Assembly: GCF_018139145.2 (NCBI RefSeq)
Contig: NC_059474.1
Span: 42,488,344-42,552,343, forward strand
DNA: 64,000 nucleotides
Source of the DNA: Gymnogyps californianus
Taxonomy: Eukaryota; Chordata; Aves; Accipitriformes; Cathartidae
Reading direction: 5' to 3'
In this document: positions 39,511-50,500 of the stretch, piece by piece
How positions within the stretch are numbered: the first letter of the stretch is position 1
How the letters are laid out: each line of letters opens with the position of its first letter
Translations under genes and position numbers: made by a program
Notes under the pieces: model-generated
What the model saw: the letters and a program-made list of their open reading frames with translations, nothing else
Database searches by the model: none
What the model was told of the DNA's origin: nothing

Positions 39511-40600
39511 TACACTAATTATCACTAAGAGACAGGATCCCAAATCAACCCCTAGGCAGGACAACCTTTAAAGATGGGGGAAAACAATTAGGTTTCTGAA
39601 TCTGTATTTAGACCAAATAAATATTTAGACTTCCATAAATACTAGTAGTAAGAAAGAGAAATCAAAGTACTGTAAAGAGTGCCTTCCTCCTTAAGTATCT
39701 CACAAAAACAAACCTCTCTCCCTAACCTCGAAGTCAGAGCACTTACAGGAAAGACAGTGAGGACTTTCAGCCAGAAAATTGCTGAACGTCATCTAACAGG
39801 TAACAGTAACCGTTAGTCTCACAAATGCAACTTTACCCAAGACCAGTCCAAAGAGGAATTTCTCCAGCTGAGCCAATCCCTGCCGTCTGCATAATTTTGT
39901 CCCAAAGCGACTCACTCTTAAATTCCCAAGTCCAACATGTATCTTACCTTCTCCCCTCCACAGGATTCTCTTCAAAGAGAGAGGGATGCATTCACCGAGC
40001 TGCCTCTACCTCTCACTTTTGAACTCCGTATTCTACTTCCATCAGTCACCTCACTTATCCTCTTTGAATCTCTTATCTGAGAAGATATAGTCTTCAATTA
40101 ACCACCTTACTTTCTGCCACCAGGCTGGGTATGTGAAATCATCCGCTTGGAGAAGATCTGCAGCTTTTTCAACCAAACAATACTTCTGAGCTCACTGAAC
40201 TTCTGCATCGATTAATATAATTGACTAACATTTTGCTTAATCCCCCAAAAGAACTCATTTTCTTAAAGTAGCCAGAGTCTACATCTCTCATTTTGTATGG
40301 CCGTGATAGAAATCTTAATTTCTTCTTGCACAGGAAAAAATAGTTGCCTTCCAACTTGTAAGTCCTCATTCAGGAACTGGAGGCTTCCAGCATGCAACGG
40401 TTCCATTTAAGGGTAAAGCATAAGGTATATAAGTAACATGGATGCTATTCAGAAGGCTAGTGAGAGGAAGCAGAATATTGTCTAGAGGAAAATTACTACA
40501 ATAAAAATCAAGATAAATTTTAAATATTTCTATGTCATCATAAAAGTTTGTCAAATTGATAGAACTCCATCTACATCTGCATATAGTCAATGTAAAATTT

Positions 40601-40630
40601 GTGTGTATATGTGTATATATAGAGATAGAT
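40601..40630. repeat. GT/TA dinucleotide repeat
   Basis: GTGTGTATATGTGTATATATAGAGATAGAT-type mixed simple sequence. Low-complexity tract. Confidence 0.8.
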
Positions 40631-41670
40631 GCATATGCTAAATTACCAGATACTATCCTCTAACATAGAATCAGCTTCAATTCCCATCCATCTATAGATG
40701 TCACAGTATATTAATCACTGAGATTGAAAATAGCTATCATATCTCTAATGGGACATCTAGCATAATAGACAGGCAGGCATATTTTCATTCAGTCATTGAG
40801 GCCTCAGCAAATTACATCTGAAGCTTTGGATTTTGAAAGTACTTTTGTTTAAATGCAGCCCTTTTTGGTAATGATTATATGTTAAAGCATAATAAAGGAG
40901 TGTCTTTATAGTTCCAATAGGAAAGTGAAGTACACCATGTGGAAACATTAAAAGTATTCATCTCTAAATGTCACTCAACTACAAAGCTCGACAATTGCAC
41001 AAGCTAGCACAAACAGAAACATAGGGAGCAATACAAAATCCTGATATTGGACAGATTTTGAAAGGCAGCTGGGGACCACAAAACCACATTGCAACTATTG
41101 TCTGACTCTCACCACATAGTAACCGAAGAGCTCTGTGGGACAGTAAAAAAAAATTTAAAATACAATGTATTTGCTTAAACAGCTGAGTTCAGAAAAACAT
41201 GGATGGTAGGCTGCTCCTCCAAAACGTACACATCTTTACAAATCCACAGTCACTTGGAGAAAAAGAGAAAGCTTTAGAAGGATATTTGCAGAAGATACTT
41301 GTGTAGTAATGTATTGTGTATGCTTTAACTGACCAAGCAAAATTCTTTATACACATCCTTAGCTTTACAGTGGAATGAACCATCAATTGACTTCTATTGA
41401 CTTTACTCATATAGCTGAAGTTAAGAATACACAGATATGCTTTCCTGGATTCTTTATTCAAGTTCTCTTCCTTATCATAAGCCTGTGTATGTAACTGCCG
41501 TTTTTTAAAATTGGATTAAAAACAGGCAACTAACGTGGCAAAGCAACAGCCTCATCAATATAGCTGCCATTATTATCAATGGAGAAACGATTTCTCCCAT
41601 TTTTCATACAAATGTCTCCTTGAGTAGCAATGTTGCATGATCATGCATTATTGAGATTTAATGTGAGTTC

Positions 41671-41804
41671 TGCTATTGATTTCAGCAGGGAAAGACCCAT
41701 GGTGAGAAAGGAAAACAAAAAGGAGTGTCCGGTAGGTACTGGACCAAATTTCGTGCTGAAATCAATGAGGTTATATGTGGTATAAAGCCAATACAGAATT
41801 TAGA
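41671..41804. repeat. Ancient interspersed repeat remnant
   Basis: The right part (41744-41804) contains GCTGAAATCAATGAGGTTAT and ends in CAGAATTTAGA. The reverse complement of 59249-59312 has the matching TGAAGTAGATGAGGTTTC and CAGAATTTGA in the same order and at similar spacing. The left part (41671-41691) has GCTATTGATTTCAGCAGGGA, the complementary form of the same motif. Self-complementary GAAGTCAATGG-type units are what I remember from a common sauropsid repeat, whose name I do not assign. Confidence 0.5.
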
Positions 41805-42845
41805 CTGTACAATTTTGAGTAATTAGAAGTACCCAGACTTGCATGGTATCAGTCTTCTATTGATTTTGTCATTGCCTTACGACGTGTGTTTTAATAGCAA
41901 TTATATTTTCTGGCAACCTTTTTTTTCTCTCTCAGCATCTAAATTGTTGCTTCTTGATTAGTCAACAAGAAAAATCAATACTCCATACATTGCACTTCCA
42001 AGCTTTAATTCAATTACCATCTGTGAACTAATAAAACATTGATCTAGCTATGTCAGTAAGTAGAAGGCAATTCTTTTTATACCACTACCTTTCCTTGTTA
42101 CTAAAGGTTACATTTTAGTTCATTCACCACAAGTCTAAATCTTTACTGTAGCTGAAAAAAAAAATCTCCTTTCAACTTTAATTTCATTTAATTAGAAACT
42201 CATAAGACCTTTTACATCCTTTTGCCTATTTTCTGCCATTCATGCTCTGCTAGTGCAGGAGTATTTCCTACACAATAGTCCAAAGTGGTTTTTCCAGTGT
42301 GATTTTAATAGTCTGAAACAACAAAGAACAACTCTTTTTTCCTTGTTGTCAGAAATTACCTTCCATCATTCCAATTCTATTGGCATAGACTTTCTCCTCA
42401 CTTGATAGCTCTTCTGTCCATCCAACTAAGGCAAAGGGTTCTAGGGGTTTTTTAATGAGTAAATACTTAGTAAGGTTTTTTTTCTCTTCCATGATCGTCC
42501 CTGTCACTGATTAGAGCAATTATGCTCACTATATGTCTGTTGCTAAGTGTCAAATAATTTTATCTTAAAAACGGCTACTCATAGTTTTGAGAAAAGGTGG
42601 GGTTAAACTCTTATTTACTGTCTCTGTGGAAGCAATTACCAAATGGTAACTCCACTATTTTTATTACCTTTGCCCAGCCCTACAGCTATCACAGTTGAAA
42701 GAAGTAAAATAATCATAATGATCAAGATTATCACTATTAGTATTATTATATTAAAAAGAGGAAATTTAAACAAAATAGACAACAGAAAATAAAATTGCAG
42801 GGCGCTCTCATACTTTGGATGAAAAGACTTTTAAAAACGCAGGAG

Positions 42846-43219
42846 TGCCTGCCCGGGGTAGGGGGGACACCTGACTATCTTACCTCCCATATAAATGATC
42901 ACTAAAGATAGCTAAAGCAAGAAATAAATAGGTAAACTTTCTTTATGTTGCTTAACTCTGCCTTATGCGGACTAGATACCCTGAATATCTTATAACAGGA
43001 CTAGGGGCTGTAACCTATAAGTAATTCTTAAAAAACCAAAGACAATAGTTAAGTCAGTTACCTAGAAAATGCACATAAGAAGTTGCCTTGAAACAGGCAA
43101 ATTATGGAACAGCAAGAGTCCTGAATCTGAATTAAATTGCCCTGTTCCTTTCTTTTTACCAAATCTTAGCTTATGCCTCCCCCCGAGCGCACGTGATCAC
43201 TGAACAACTTGGTGTTTCA
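42846..43219 (+). mobile_element. Probable ERVK-like solo LTR, plus strand
   Basis: A 374-bp segment beginning TGCCTGCCCGGGG and ending GGTGTTTCA. It is flanked by CAGGAG (42840-42845) and CAGGAA (43220-43225), a 6-bp direct repeat with one mismatch. Six bases is the usual duplication for class II (ERVK/alpha-beta) elements. Near the right end AATTAAA (about 43130) could be the poly(A) signal, followed by a CpG-bearing U5-like stretch with CCCCCCGAGCGCACGTGATC. CpG and GC content rise sharply inside these limits compared with the flanks. I see no clear TATA box and cannot name the family. An alternative is an unclassified repeat with coincidental end signals. Confidence 0.45.
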
Positions 43220-43225
43220 CAGGAA

Positions 43226-44568
43226 TTGGTTTCCATATTATACTACCACTTCAGCAATCCATATGAGTTTTATCTAGATGTTTTAAAATTAGTCTTTTGG
43301 ACTTTTTTTCTCAAAATTCCAGGTACCTTTTAAATTGTAGCTGTATTTTTTTTCTTTTACTTATTTCATTTTCTGTGTAAGGTTTTACATTTTATATGGG
43401 TTTAATAAGTGCTTATTTTTCTTTTATTTCTAGAAACAAACTACTGGATTCTTATACAAATCCTCTCAACTTCTGAAACAGTGTTAGCATCCTCTGGAAA
43501 GAGTGCTCTGGGTTTGCTGTGCTTGGAAAGAATTTGCTTAAGCGTTGCCAGGTAATTACTTTCTCCAGTTGGTATAAATATTCTTGTACTAATAACCAGT
43601 TGTATTATCAAATGACCTCAATATATTTTTCATAAATCATGTAATTATTCATCTACAAGAGTATTAAGAAATTATTACATGAAGGTTATATAAAGATACA
43701 CAGCGTTTACAACACATCTTAAAAGGCTCTTATCATCTTAGCCATAAAGAAGAATCAAGATTTATTATACTGAGAGGAAATATGAGTCAAATAAAAGCTA
43801 ACCAATGCTTTTACTATGTTCTTTTATTGAAAATACTTGTCTATGAATCAGAGGTCTTTACTTGTGAAAGGCATAGAAACAAGTTCTTTTTGTAACAGCA
43901 TTTATAACTCTAATTAGGATCTCAATGCCATTAAGTTTGCTTGTTCCTCAGTAGAATACCCTTACATTGTTCTGCACTAAGGATATTTCAAAATCAATCA
44001 TCTCAACCTCAGTTTTTCAGCTAAAAATAATCCCAATATTCCACTTCAAATACTCCCAAATTGTCCTGTTTCTGAGGAGACACTCTTTAATAGATGGCTT
44101 CTGAGTTTTTGTGTATTTATGACTTGCAATTACAGAAAAATCCCAGTAATCAATATTTATCCTTCAACAGAACATAAAATAAATTGAGAATTAAAGTGGC
44201 ATGTAAATTATGAAAATCTGCATTTTGGGATCTGCACAAAGTCAGAATTATACCTTCTCTGACACTGCTTTAGCCATATACTGGGACTCCAGAAACCCAC
44301 TGGCATTCTCTAAACCAGTAAAGTATTGTGTAACGTGAACAGCTGAAACACAAAAATCTACAGTAGCATACCTGAGTAGAACTTCCAGATAGTAAGAATA
44401 TACAAGTCCATATCTCTTTTAAGCATTAAAAAGACTCAGAGAAGATTGCAGTGACCTAATTTCACAATAAATACTAGCCATTTTATTAAAAATCTATTTT
44501 CATACTTCAAAATAGCTCTGTGCTGTGAAATTCTGAATATCTTAAAAAAATTGAGATTCCAGTACCTT
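43226..44568. other. Gene-free DNA with one exon-like segment
   Basis: Apart from the candidate at 43434-43551 this stretch is AT-rich, with no gene or repeat that I recognise. Confidence 0.6.
43434..43551 (+). other. Exon-like segment between splice-like signals
   Basis: A pyrimidine-rich TTTTTCTTTTATTTCTAG precedes base 43434, and CCAG|GTAATT follows base 43551. Of the three frames only the one starting at 43436 is open through all 118 bases. It encodes 38 residues beginning TNYWILIQILS and ending ICLSVA. The frame stops one codon past the donor, as expected at an exon end. I recognise no protein family. Splice-like strings with one open frame over 118 bases occur by chance, so this is only a candidate coding or lncRNA exon. 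Confidence 0.15.
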
Positions 44569-44837
44569 TCTGGGTCACCTTGTTCAGTACTTCACCACTC
44601 ATCGTGAAAAATATTTTCCTATGTAAAAGTACAAATTTTTCTTGCTGCTTCTTATGACTGTGTTCTCTATTTATTTCACTGTACTCCTCTGAAAAGCCTG
44701 GTCCCAGCTCTTCCTTAGCTCCTAAGTATTGGAAGACAGCAATTAGCTGTCCTTTTAGACTCTTTTTTTCCAGGCTAAACAAACCCCTGTCTAGAACCAA
44801 GTAGCCCAAAACTGAACAGGATATGCCAGGCACAACC
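44569..44837 (-). mobile_element. CR1 LINE fragment (ORF2 C-terminal region and nearby)
   Basis: On the minus strand the translation has GLFSLEKKSLKGQLIAVFQY, matching the conserved CR1 block GLFSLEKRRLRGDLIA. About 35 residues later comes FVLLHRKIFFTMSGEVLNKV, which fits the CR1 F-R-L-D-I-R-KNFFTERVV-x-x-WN block. The plus strand shows the familiar antisense phrases TCCAGGCTAAACAA and TTCAGTACTTCACCACTCATCGTGAAA. The element is truncated at both ends, and the 3' terminal octamer repeat of CR1 is absent. The frame is nonetheless unbroken through this fragment. It is an old, dead-on-arrival copy. Confidence 0.82.
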
Positions 44838-45371
44838 TAAAGAAAACCAAGCAGAAGGGAATATTCTTGGCACTTTACCTGCTGGCTATTGTCTTGTTAA
44901 TACAGTGCAGCTGAGGTTAGCAATCCTCCACCGCAAAGGAGCATTGCTGACTCATTTTCGAGATGATGTTCTACATTTTACACCTCCATCCCCCCAAAAC
45001 CCTGCCTGAAGTAGTCTGTACGATAAAGGGAGCAGAAGAGAGCGCTTACACAGGTGGAGTTACAAAGCTCAAAGGTTAGTGCATGCTTAAATGCTGTTTT
45101 GAATGGGACTGGATTTAAACGTTGGTATCCATGTCTTCCTGAACAGGTATACCCAAGCATTAGTAGTCAAGGCAGGCTCAATTAAATAATAACTTAACTG
45201 ACCCTTTGTTCAAAAGAATTGAGCATATTTCCAGTTACTATACTGGAAAAAAGTTTTATGAACATTTTTTCCCCATTTAGGCAGGTGATACAATTCAATA
45301 CGTGGTTTCTTCTCCCAGGTCTGTCTGACTAGCTATGTGATTGGAGTCGAGTGGCACTGCCACTAACCGGA

Positions 45372-45437
45372 GCTGAATCCTGCATTTGCTGCTCAGGAAA
45401 ATCCCATTAAAATCAGTGGTGCAGAATGAAGCCCAGC
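45372..45437. repeat. Ancient interspersed repeat remnant
   Basis: GCTGAATCCTGCATTTGCTG, then CTCAGGAAAATCCCATTAAAATCAGTGG, then GCAGAATGAAGCCCAGC. The CCCATT-AA-TCAGTGG core and the repeated TGAATCCTGCA / GCAGAATGAAGCCC ends resemble the sauropsid repeat type also noted at 41.7 and 46.3 kb. The family is not named and divergence is high. Confidence 0.45.
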
Positions 45438-45460
45438 ATGATCATTTCACTACACAATTT

Positions 45461-45470
45461 TATATATATA
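45461..45470. repeat. (TA)5
   Basis: Five TA units between AATTT and TTTC. Minor simple repeat. Confidence 0.85.
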
Positions 45471-45732
45471 TTTCAAAGCAATTCCTGTAGAATTTGCAAT
45501 CAGGGGATATAGCTCACTGTGTTTGGTATCTCAGTTAGGATTTGCTTTCAATTCTCATTTGTTTTATATTTCTGTGGAATCAGCAAAAATTACTCAAATC
45601 AACATTATGTAAGTAATTTTATGACTTTTCCACAGCATACAATGGTACACTTCTATTTTATTTTATTTTTTGACTAATATGATCAACTACTCCAATCCCT
45701 GTTGCCTCACTGGGTAATGTTGTCTTCAGTTC

Positions 45733-45969
45733 TTAGACTTTAAATTTTAATACCCAATGCTGACCTCTGTGCTTAGTCAGTTCTTCATAAAGCACATTTT
45801 GTGGGATAAATTCACAGACCTCCTTTTGTCCCAGATACAAATAATGAGATTGTTCCTGTTGTAATTTTTGTAATCGTGCAGCACACTCACCTCCTGCCAG
45901 GCAGCTTATACAAATTACTACAAACATAACGGTAAATGTTATTTTAACACTTGTTTTGGACTCCAACAT
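45733..45969 (-). other. Small open frame with signal-peptide-like start and internal splice donor
   Basis: A 78-codon minus-strand frame. The first 26 residues, MLESKTSVKITFTVMFVV followed by ICISCLAG, have a lysine-bearing N-region, a hydrophobic core and small residues at a plausible cleavage site. Directly after, GGAG|GTGAGT (donor GT at 45889-45890) is a strong splice donor. It would leave a first coding segment 45891-45969 ending in phase 1, the usual phase after signal-peptide exons. If unspliced, the frame continues as a polar 52-residue tail with QKLQQEQ and ends at 45733. The start context is weak (T at -3). No downstream exon is identified in the window and I do not recognise a family. 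It may be chance. Confidence 0.18.
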
Positions 45970-46270
45970 AGAACTATATTACATATTTTATTAGCTCATT
46001 TACCACCTGCTAAGTTATATTATTAGCTAATTCATTGAACATGATATGTGTTAGGTAGATTTGGCTACCACTTTAAAGTGACTCTTATCTGAGTCTGCTT
46101 TGTGTTTTTGTGAATCCACAGAATTTAGTCCATCTGTGGTTTTATAAATGAAAAATAAATCTCAGATGTAGGAAAGCATAAAATCAAAGGGTAGGATCTG
46201 CCTCTGTCCTTCTCACACACAATACCTTACTACAATAAGTAATTGATTTCTCATTGCCATTGTTCAATAG

Positions 46271-46390
46271 CTCTGATTCACAACCCATTAAGGTTAATGG
46301 AAGCAAAAGACCCATGAGTGAAACCTGAACTTCATTTAAGTCCTTGTTAACACTCACACTGACTCTATGGAATTGGGATTTTGGTAAATG
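46271..46390. repeat. Ancient interspersed repeat remnant
   Basis: Contains CCCATTAAGGTTAATGGAAG followed by ACCTGAACTTCATTTAAGTCC and, later, GACTCTATGGAATTGGGATT. The alternating, partly complementary units resemble those at 41.7 and 45.4 kb. The match is weak and the limits are approximate. Confidence 0.35.
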
Positions 46391-46909
46391 TCAAAGTTGT
46401 AGAATCTAACTCAGACAAATCCCTTTGGTCTTTTATTCTGGTGGGACACATGATCTGAAATTCCCAAATTCTGTTGAAAATCCTCATCATAAAGGAAACA
46501 TCAGCTAAGACTTTTAATAACCTGGTGCTACTGAGCATTAATTGTAAAGCCTTGTGTTTGTGTAAGCCTGCTTCAGTTCAGGTTGTCAGCAATAACCAAG
46601 TCATGCATGCTACTGTTTAATACATAGATGTCTTAGGGACTGTCATCTCTGATAGCTGGTTCTGTCTTAATAAAGCCTGAGCTCGCGCTATTAAAGAGCA
46701 TCACATATTTTTATGTCACGTGAAAAGAATTTGTAGGTTTGGGCAGGGGGGGTTCTGTATCTTAGATAAAGTAAGTTTTTAGAATTGCATATAGCTTTTC
46801 TTATATCTGGCAAATACATTTTTAATAGCAGCTCTGGACTCTTTGAAGGGTAGCACTGTGATCCACAAACACATCAGACACTTCCATGACACTAAACAGG
46901 CTTAAGAAA

Positions 46910-47530
46910 TCCCCTGAGGATCTTAATACTATTAAGAATGAGCAGCAAATAGACATGGTGACTGGTCTGAGAATGGAAAATGAGGAGCATTAGCTACAGT
47001 AGGAAAGAACAAAAAAAATGTATTAGAGAGAAAGGCTGCAATAGCCACCATCAAGCAGAAGCATTCAGCAGTTTTACAGTAAGAGGTGAAGATATTGCCA
47101 TGCCATAAGGGGGAGTCAGCTTAATGAATGACATGAGGTCAAAAATAACGGAAAAGAATAAATAGAAGTCCAAATAAAATGAAAGCAACATGCTGAGGAA
47201 CCAAACTGTGACAAAGTCCCACAGTAGCTAGTAAGAGGGGAATTAGTTGATAAAATGGGAAGAGAAGCTGAAGATGTGGTAAATAAAAAGCAGTGATGAC
47301 ATAACATAAAAAAAGAGGGATCATGCCTCTGAATGCATGAAGTGCCTTTTACTGTAGGCAGAAGCTAAGGAATGAAGAAGTAAGAGAATGGGAATCACAT
47401 TTAGATCAGGGCCGGAAAGGAAGAAATGTGCAAACAGAAAAAACTGGTAGGAAATACAACAATGGACTGACAGGAGTGAGAGGCAGAACCCACCAATATT
47501 CCCCCCGTGGTTTAGAGAAAGAGACAAATC
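46910..47530. other. Purine-rich strand-asymmetric stretch
   Basis: Over about 600 bases the plus strand is dominated by A and G, with few pyrimidine runs. This also explains the overlapping leucine/serine/phenylalanine-rich open frames on the minus strand. I see no repeat unit. The cause is unknown and may be transcription-linked bias or simple drift. Confidence 0.5.
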
Positions 47531-50500
47531 TTTTTATGGCCTGTGTGATTATGGTACTGTGTGGTAATATCCTGACTCACATCTTAAAATAAACGCAATT
47601 TCTGTAATTGCCTACTATCATGGCCACGTTGATGTGCATTAGAATATTACAAAATGAGAATTACAGAGGGAGACATATAATATTTTTATCTGCTGGCCAT
47701 AATCTTAAGTCTTGTATTTCTCACTGAGGAGGGTATATCTGTGGCTACTGGAGTTTTTAGTGCCACTCCAGCTAAATACCATTACAAGAACATCTGCACA
47801 ACATGGTGGCAGAAATGCTGTTCTTGCTAGATTTATACCTATGTAGACAAAGCTGTATGAATGAAAGAAAAAAGCCCAGTGTTGATAAAGTTATGAAAGT
47901 GTAATATCTGGTTTGCGTTCCCAGTTTTTTATGTCTCTGCTTGCAAAAGGAACTCAGAGTTTTGAAGCAGATCTGCCTAGATATTTTCCTGGTAGAGAGC
48001 AAGGGGTTTTTTAAAAGGACACTGTAGGTATAATAATAGTAAAAAAAAATAGATAAAACTAATCGCCTTTCACCCACTTGCAGATGAGGCCTTGCCTTGG
48101 TGTCAGGATACTCAGTGCCAAAACCCCTCCTGGTCTCTAGGAAGTGTCTTTGTTAGTGAGGAGCCCAAAGGGCCATCCGTACCCTGCTCCCAGCAGCCTC
48201 CCAGCCTCGCTAGCTCCTGGCTCCTACCTGTGATCGCTCGCTCTCCTGCTTGCCCCAAGCTCCAGCTACAAAACTTCCCTTCACAGACATGCTCAGCTGC
48301 TCCCCTCCTGCCAGAAGGTCCCACCTAACCCAATCACTCCTTTTTTTGAAGTAATGAGACATAAAAACCAAAACTGAGAAAAGCAAAGAAATCCTGTCTA
48401 TTATTCTCTCACTAGCATGTCTGAGCACGTCCCATTTGGAGGACTGAAACTAAGATTAAGAACTTCAGGTAAACTCTTCTGTGACACAGCAGCATACTTT
48501 TGTTTCAAGCACAGAGAATTAATAGTTCTTCAGTGTTTTCACCTCTCCTATGAGTTTAGCAAAGGGTTGGCAGAAAGCAGAGGTCCTGTGGAGACGTTTT
48601 TTCTCTAATAACTATCTTAAGCAATATTTAAGCAAAAATAAGGAAAACAGCGAAACAATATTCAAGGAGATAACTTAGCCCTAGAGCACACCCACCTATA
48701 CTCAAAGGGTGGCCAGTTGTAGTCAGTGGAATAAAACCTGCTTCCAAAGCTGTATCGTAATGTGGTTGACAGTCTTCAGCTTCTCAGGATAAAGCTGCTG
48801 TCGTGGCTATCCTGCACGTTAGGATTTTAACCAGTCAATACGACAGAGGGAGACACTCAGGAGTTTTATCTGCAAGCCAGACTCTTGTATTTCCAATATT
48901 GCCCCCAGAAGCTGAAGACTTGCCAGCTGTGCTGCTCAAAAATTGTCAGCAGTGAGTTTCTGCAGCCTCCAGCATAGGCTGTGGCTATGGAGAAACCCAA
49001 ATTCTTCATGGTGGGTGTCCAATGGAACCACTTGGAATTGTGAAAAAGGGCTGGACTAACCTTTCCTTAATTAGCAGCTTATATTTAATATCAGTCATAG
49101 TAATAGTATAGTCATTATATTAGAGTAACCTGATGGTTACTCAGATGGGTTTTGTTCATCTAACACTATTCCACACTGTCCACTGACTTTTTTTCTCACT
49201 GAACTGGGTCAGGGGTAGGGACTGAGAGCGCCAAGGTGTGTACTTCCAAGCTTTTTCCATGCAAAAGAATTCGTTCCTCCATTTTACTACTATCTTCCCT
49301 TTTGTTTTATGGGACACAGCAGAGTGTATTAGCGTGACCGGTTATCCTATCAGTGCCAAGAAAGCTTTACTTTTCTCTTTGGTCTCTCCTCAGCATGTAA
49401 GCAAGGCCAATTGCCTTTTGGCCTCATAGCTTTTTCTACAGAGATGAAAGTGAAGCCTTACTGACACACACAGGATGGCAATGTGATCACCAAAATAGCT
49501 TGAATCTATTGGTACAGGCATGATTAAGCTTTTCTCCTGTCATTTCCCTTAATGCATGCCAATTTGGCCTTGTCAGTCATTTTATCAAGTCTGACAGGAG
49601 CTTTCATCCAAATAACATCTGCGGGAGCAATCCAAAAGCACTACGAGTAGAGCTGGGCTGGAAACACTTTTCCTGTACTGAGAGCTGCTTTTGTTCAATT
49701 AAAAAAAATAAGCATTCTCCATTACTAAATTGTAAAATCAGTTTCAAATTTTAGAAGTGGTCAGAATGTCCACAGTAGAGTAAAAATAAAAAATAAATTT
49801 TAAAAAAGTCAGTATTAGAATTAGTCACCTAGTCTTAAAAAGGAGCATATATTTCCTCTAATGCTTTCAGGTGAAAAAAGAAAAATATTGGGTTTTTTGG
49901 CTGACAAGTTGATCAGAAGTGTCCACTTTCCTTCCACAACAGCCAGTCCCTGACCATTTTCTCTGCAGTGCAGTACAATACGTCTGTGAATTATTTTTGC
50001 CATATGGTTAACTGATCTTCAGTGCATTCTGCTGGCTGTCACTTTAATAAAGATATAACTTGATTGCTATACCATCAGGCAAAGTATCTTCAAGTCTGTC
50101 CCTTCATTCCTCCTCTTCAAAGCTTTTTATTTAGAGGGGAAATTAAAAGTAAGGAAAACCACCAAAAAGACTAACAGTTAAGAATGAGATGATTTTGGGG
50201 GTCAATTTTCCTGATGTTTAACATTTCATAGCCAATCTACAAAAACTTTGCCCTTTTGCTTTCATTTTCAAGTGGTTTGAGTTAACTGGAAGACTCTACA
50301 ATTTACTTGCCCATTCATTCAAATGTTTTCCTTCTGTGAAGGAGATCTTTGAGAGTCCGGGATGTCAAGCATCATCAAATCCTGACTTTCATTTCTTCCA
50401 GAGGGGAAATGCCTTTAGTGCCTTTATTTTTTTTAATTTAATTCCAATAGGATTAGCAAGGGTGAAGAAAAATCTTAGAATTCTCTCATATTGCCATAAA

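Larger units (their letters stand above)
39511..42839. other. Gene-free DNA with an old repeat remnant
   Basis: No gene is supported. The stretch contains a GT/TA microsatellite at 40601 and an ancient-repeat remnant at 41671-41804. A region near 39700-40030 has a pyrimidine-rich CTTCTCCCCTCCACAG acceptor-like string at about 39962, with no conserved frame after it. Confidence 0.6.
44838..45732. other. Gene-free DNA
   Basis: Contains one old repeat remnant (45372-45437) and a TA tract (45461-45470). No gene is visible. Confidence 0.6.

Noticed and set aside
42960..42985. Possible mitochondrial 12S rRNA insertion (GGACTAGATACCCTG)
   Set aside because: The resemblance to the 12S GATTAGATACCC block stops after about 12 bases and the flanks do not follow mitochondrial sequence.
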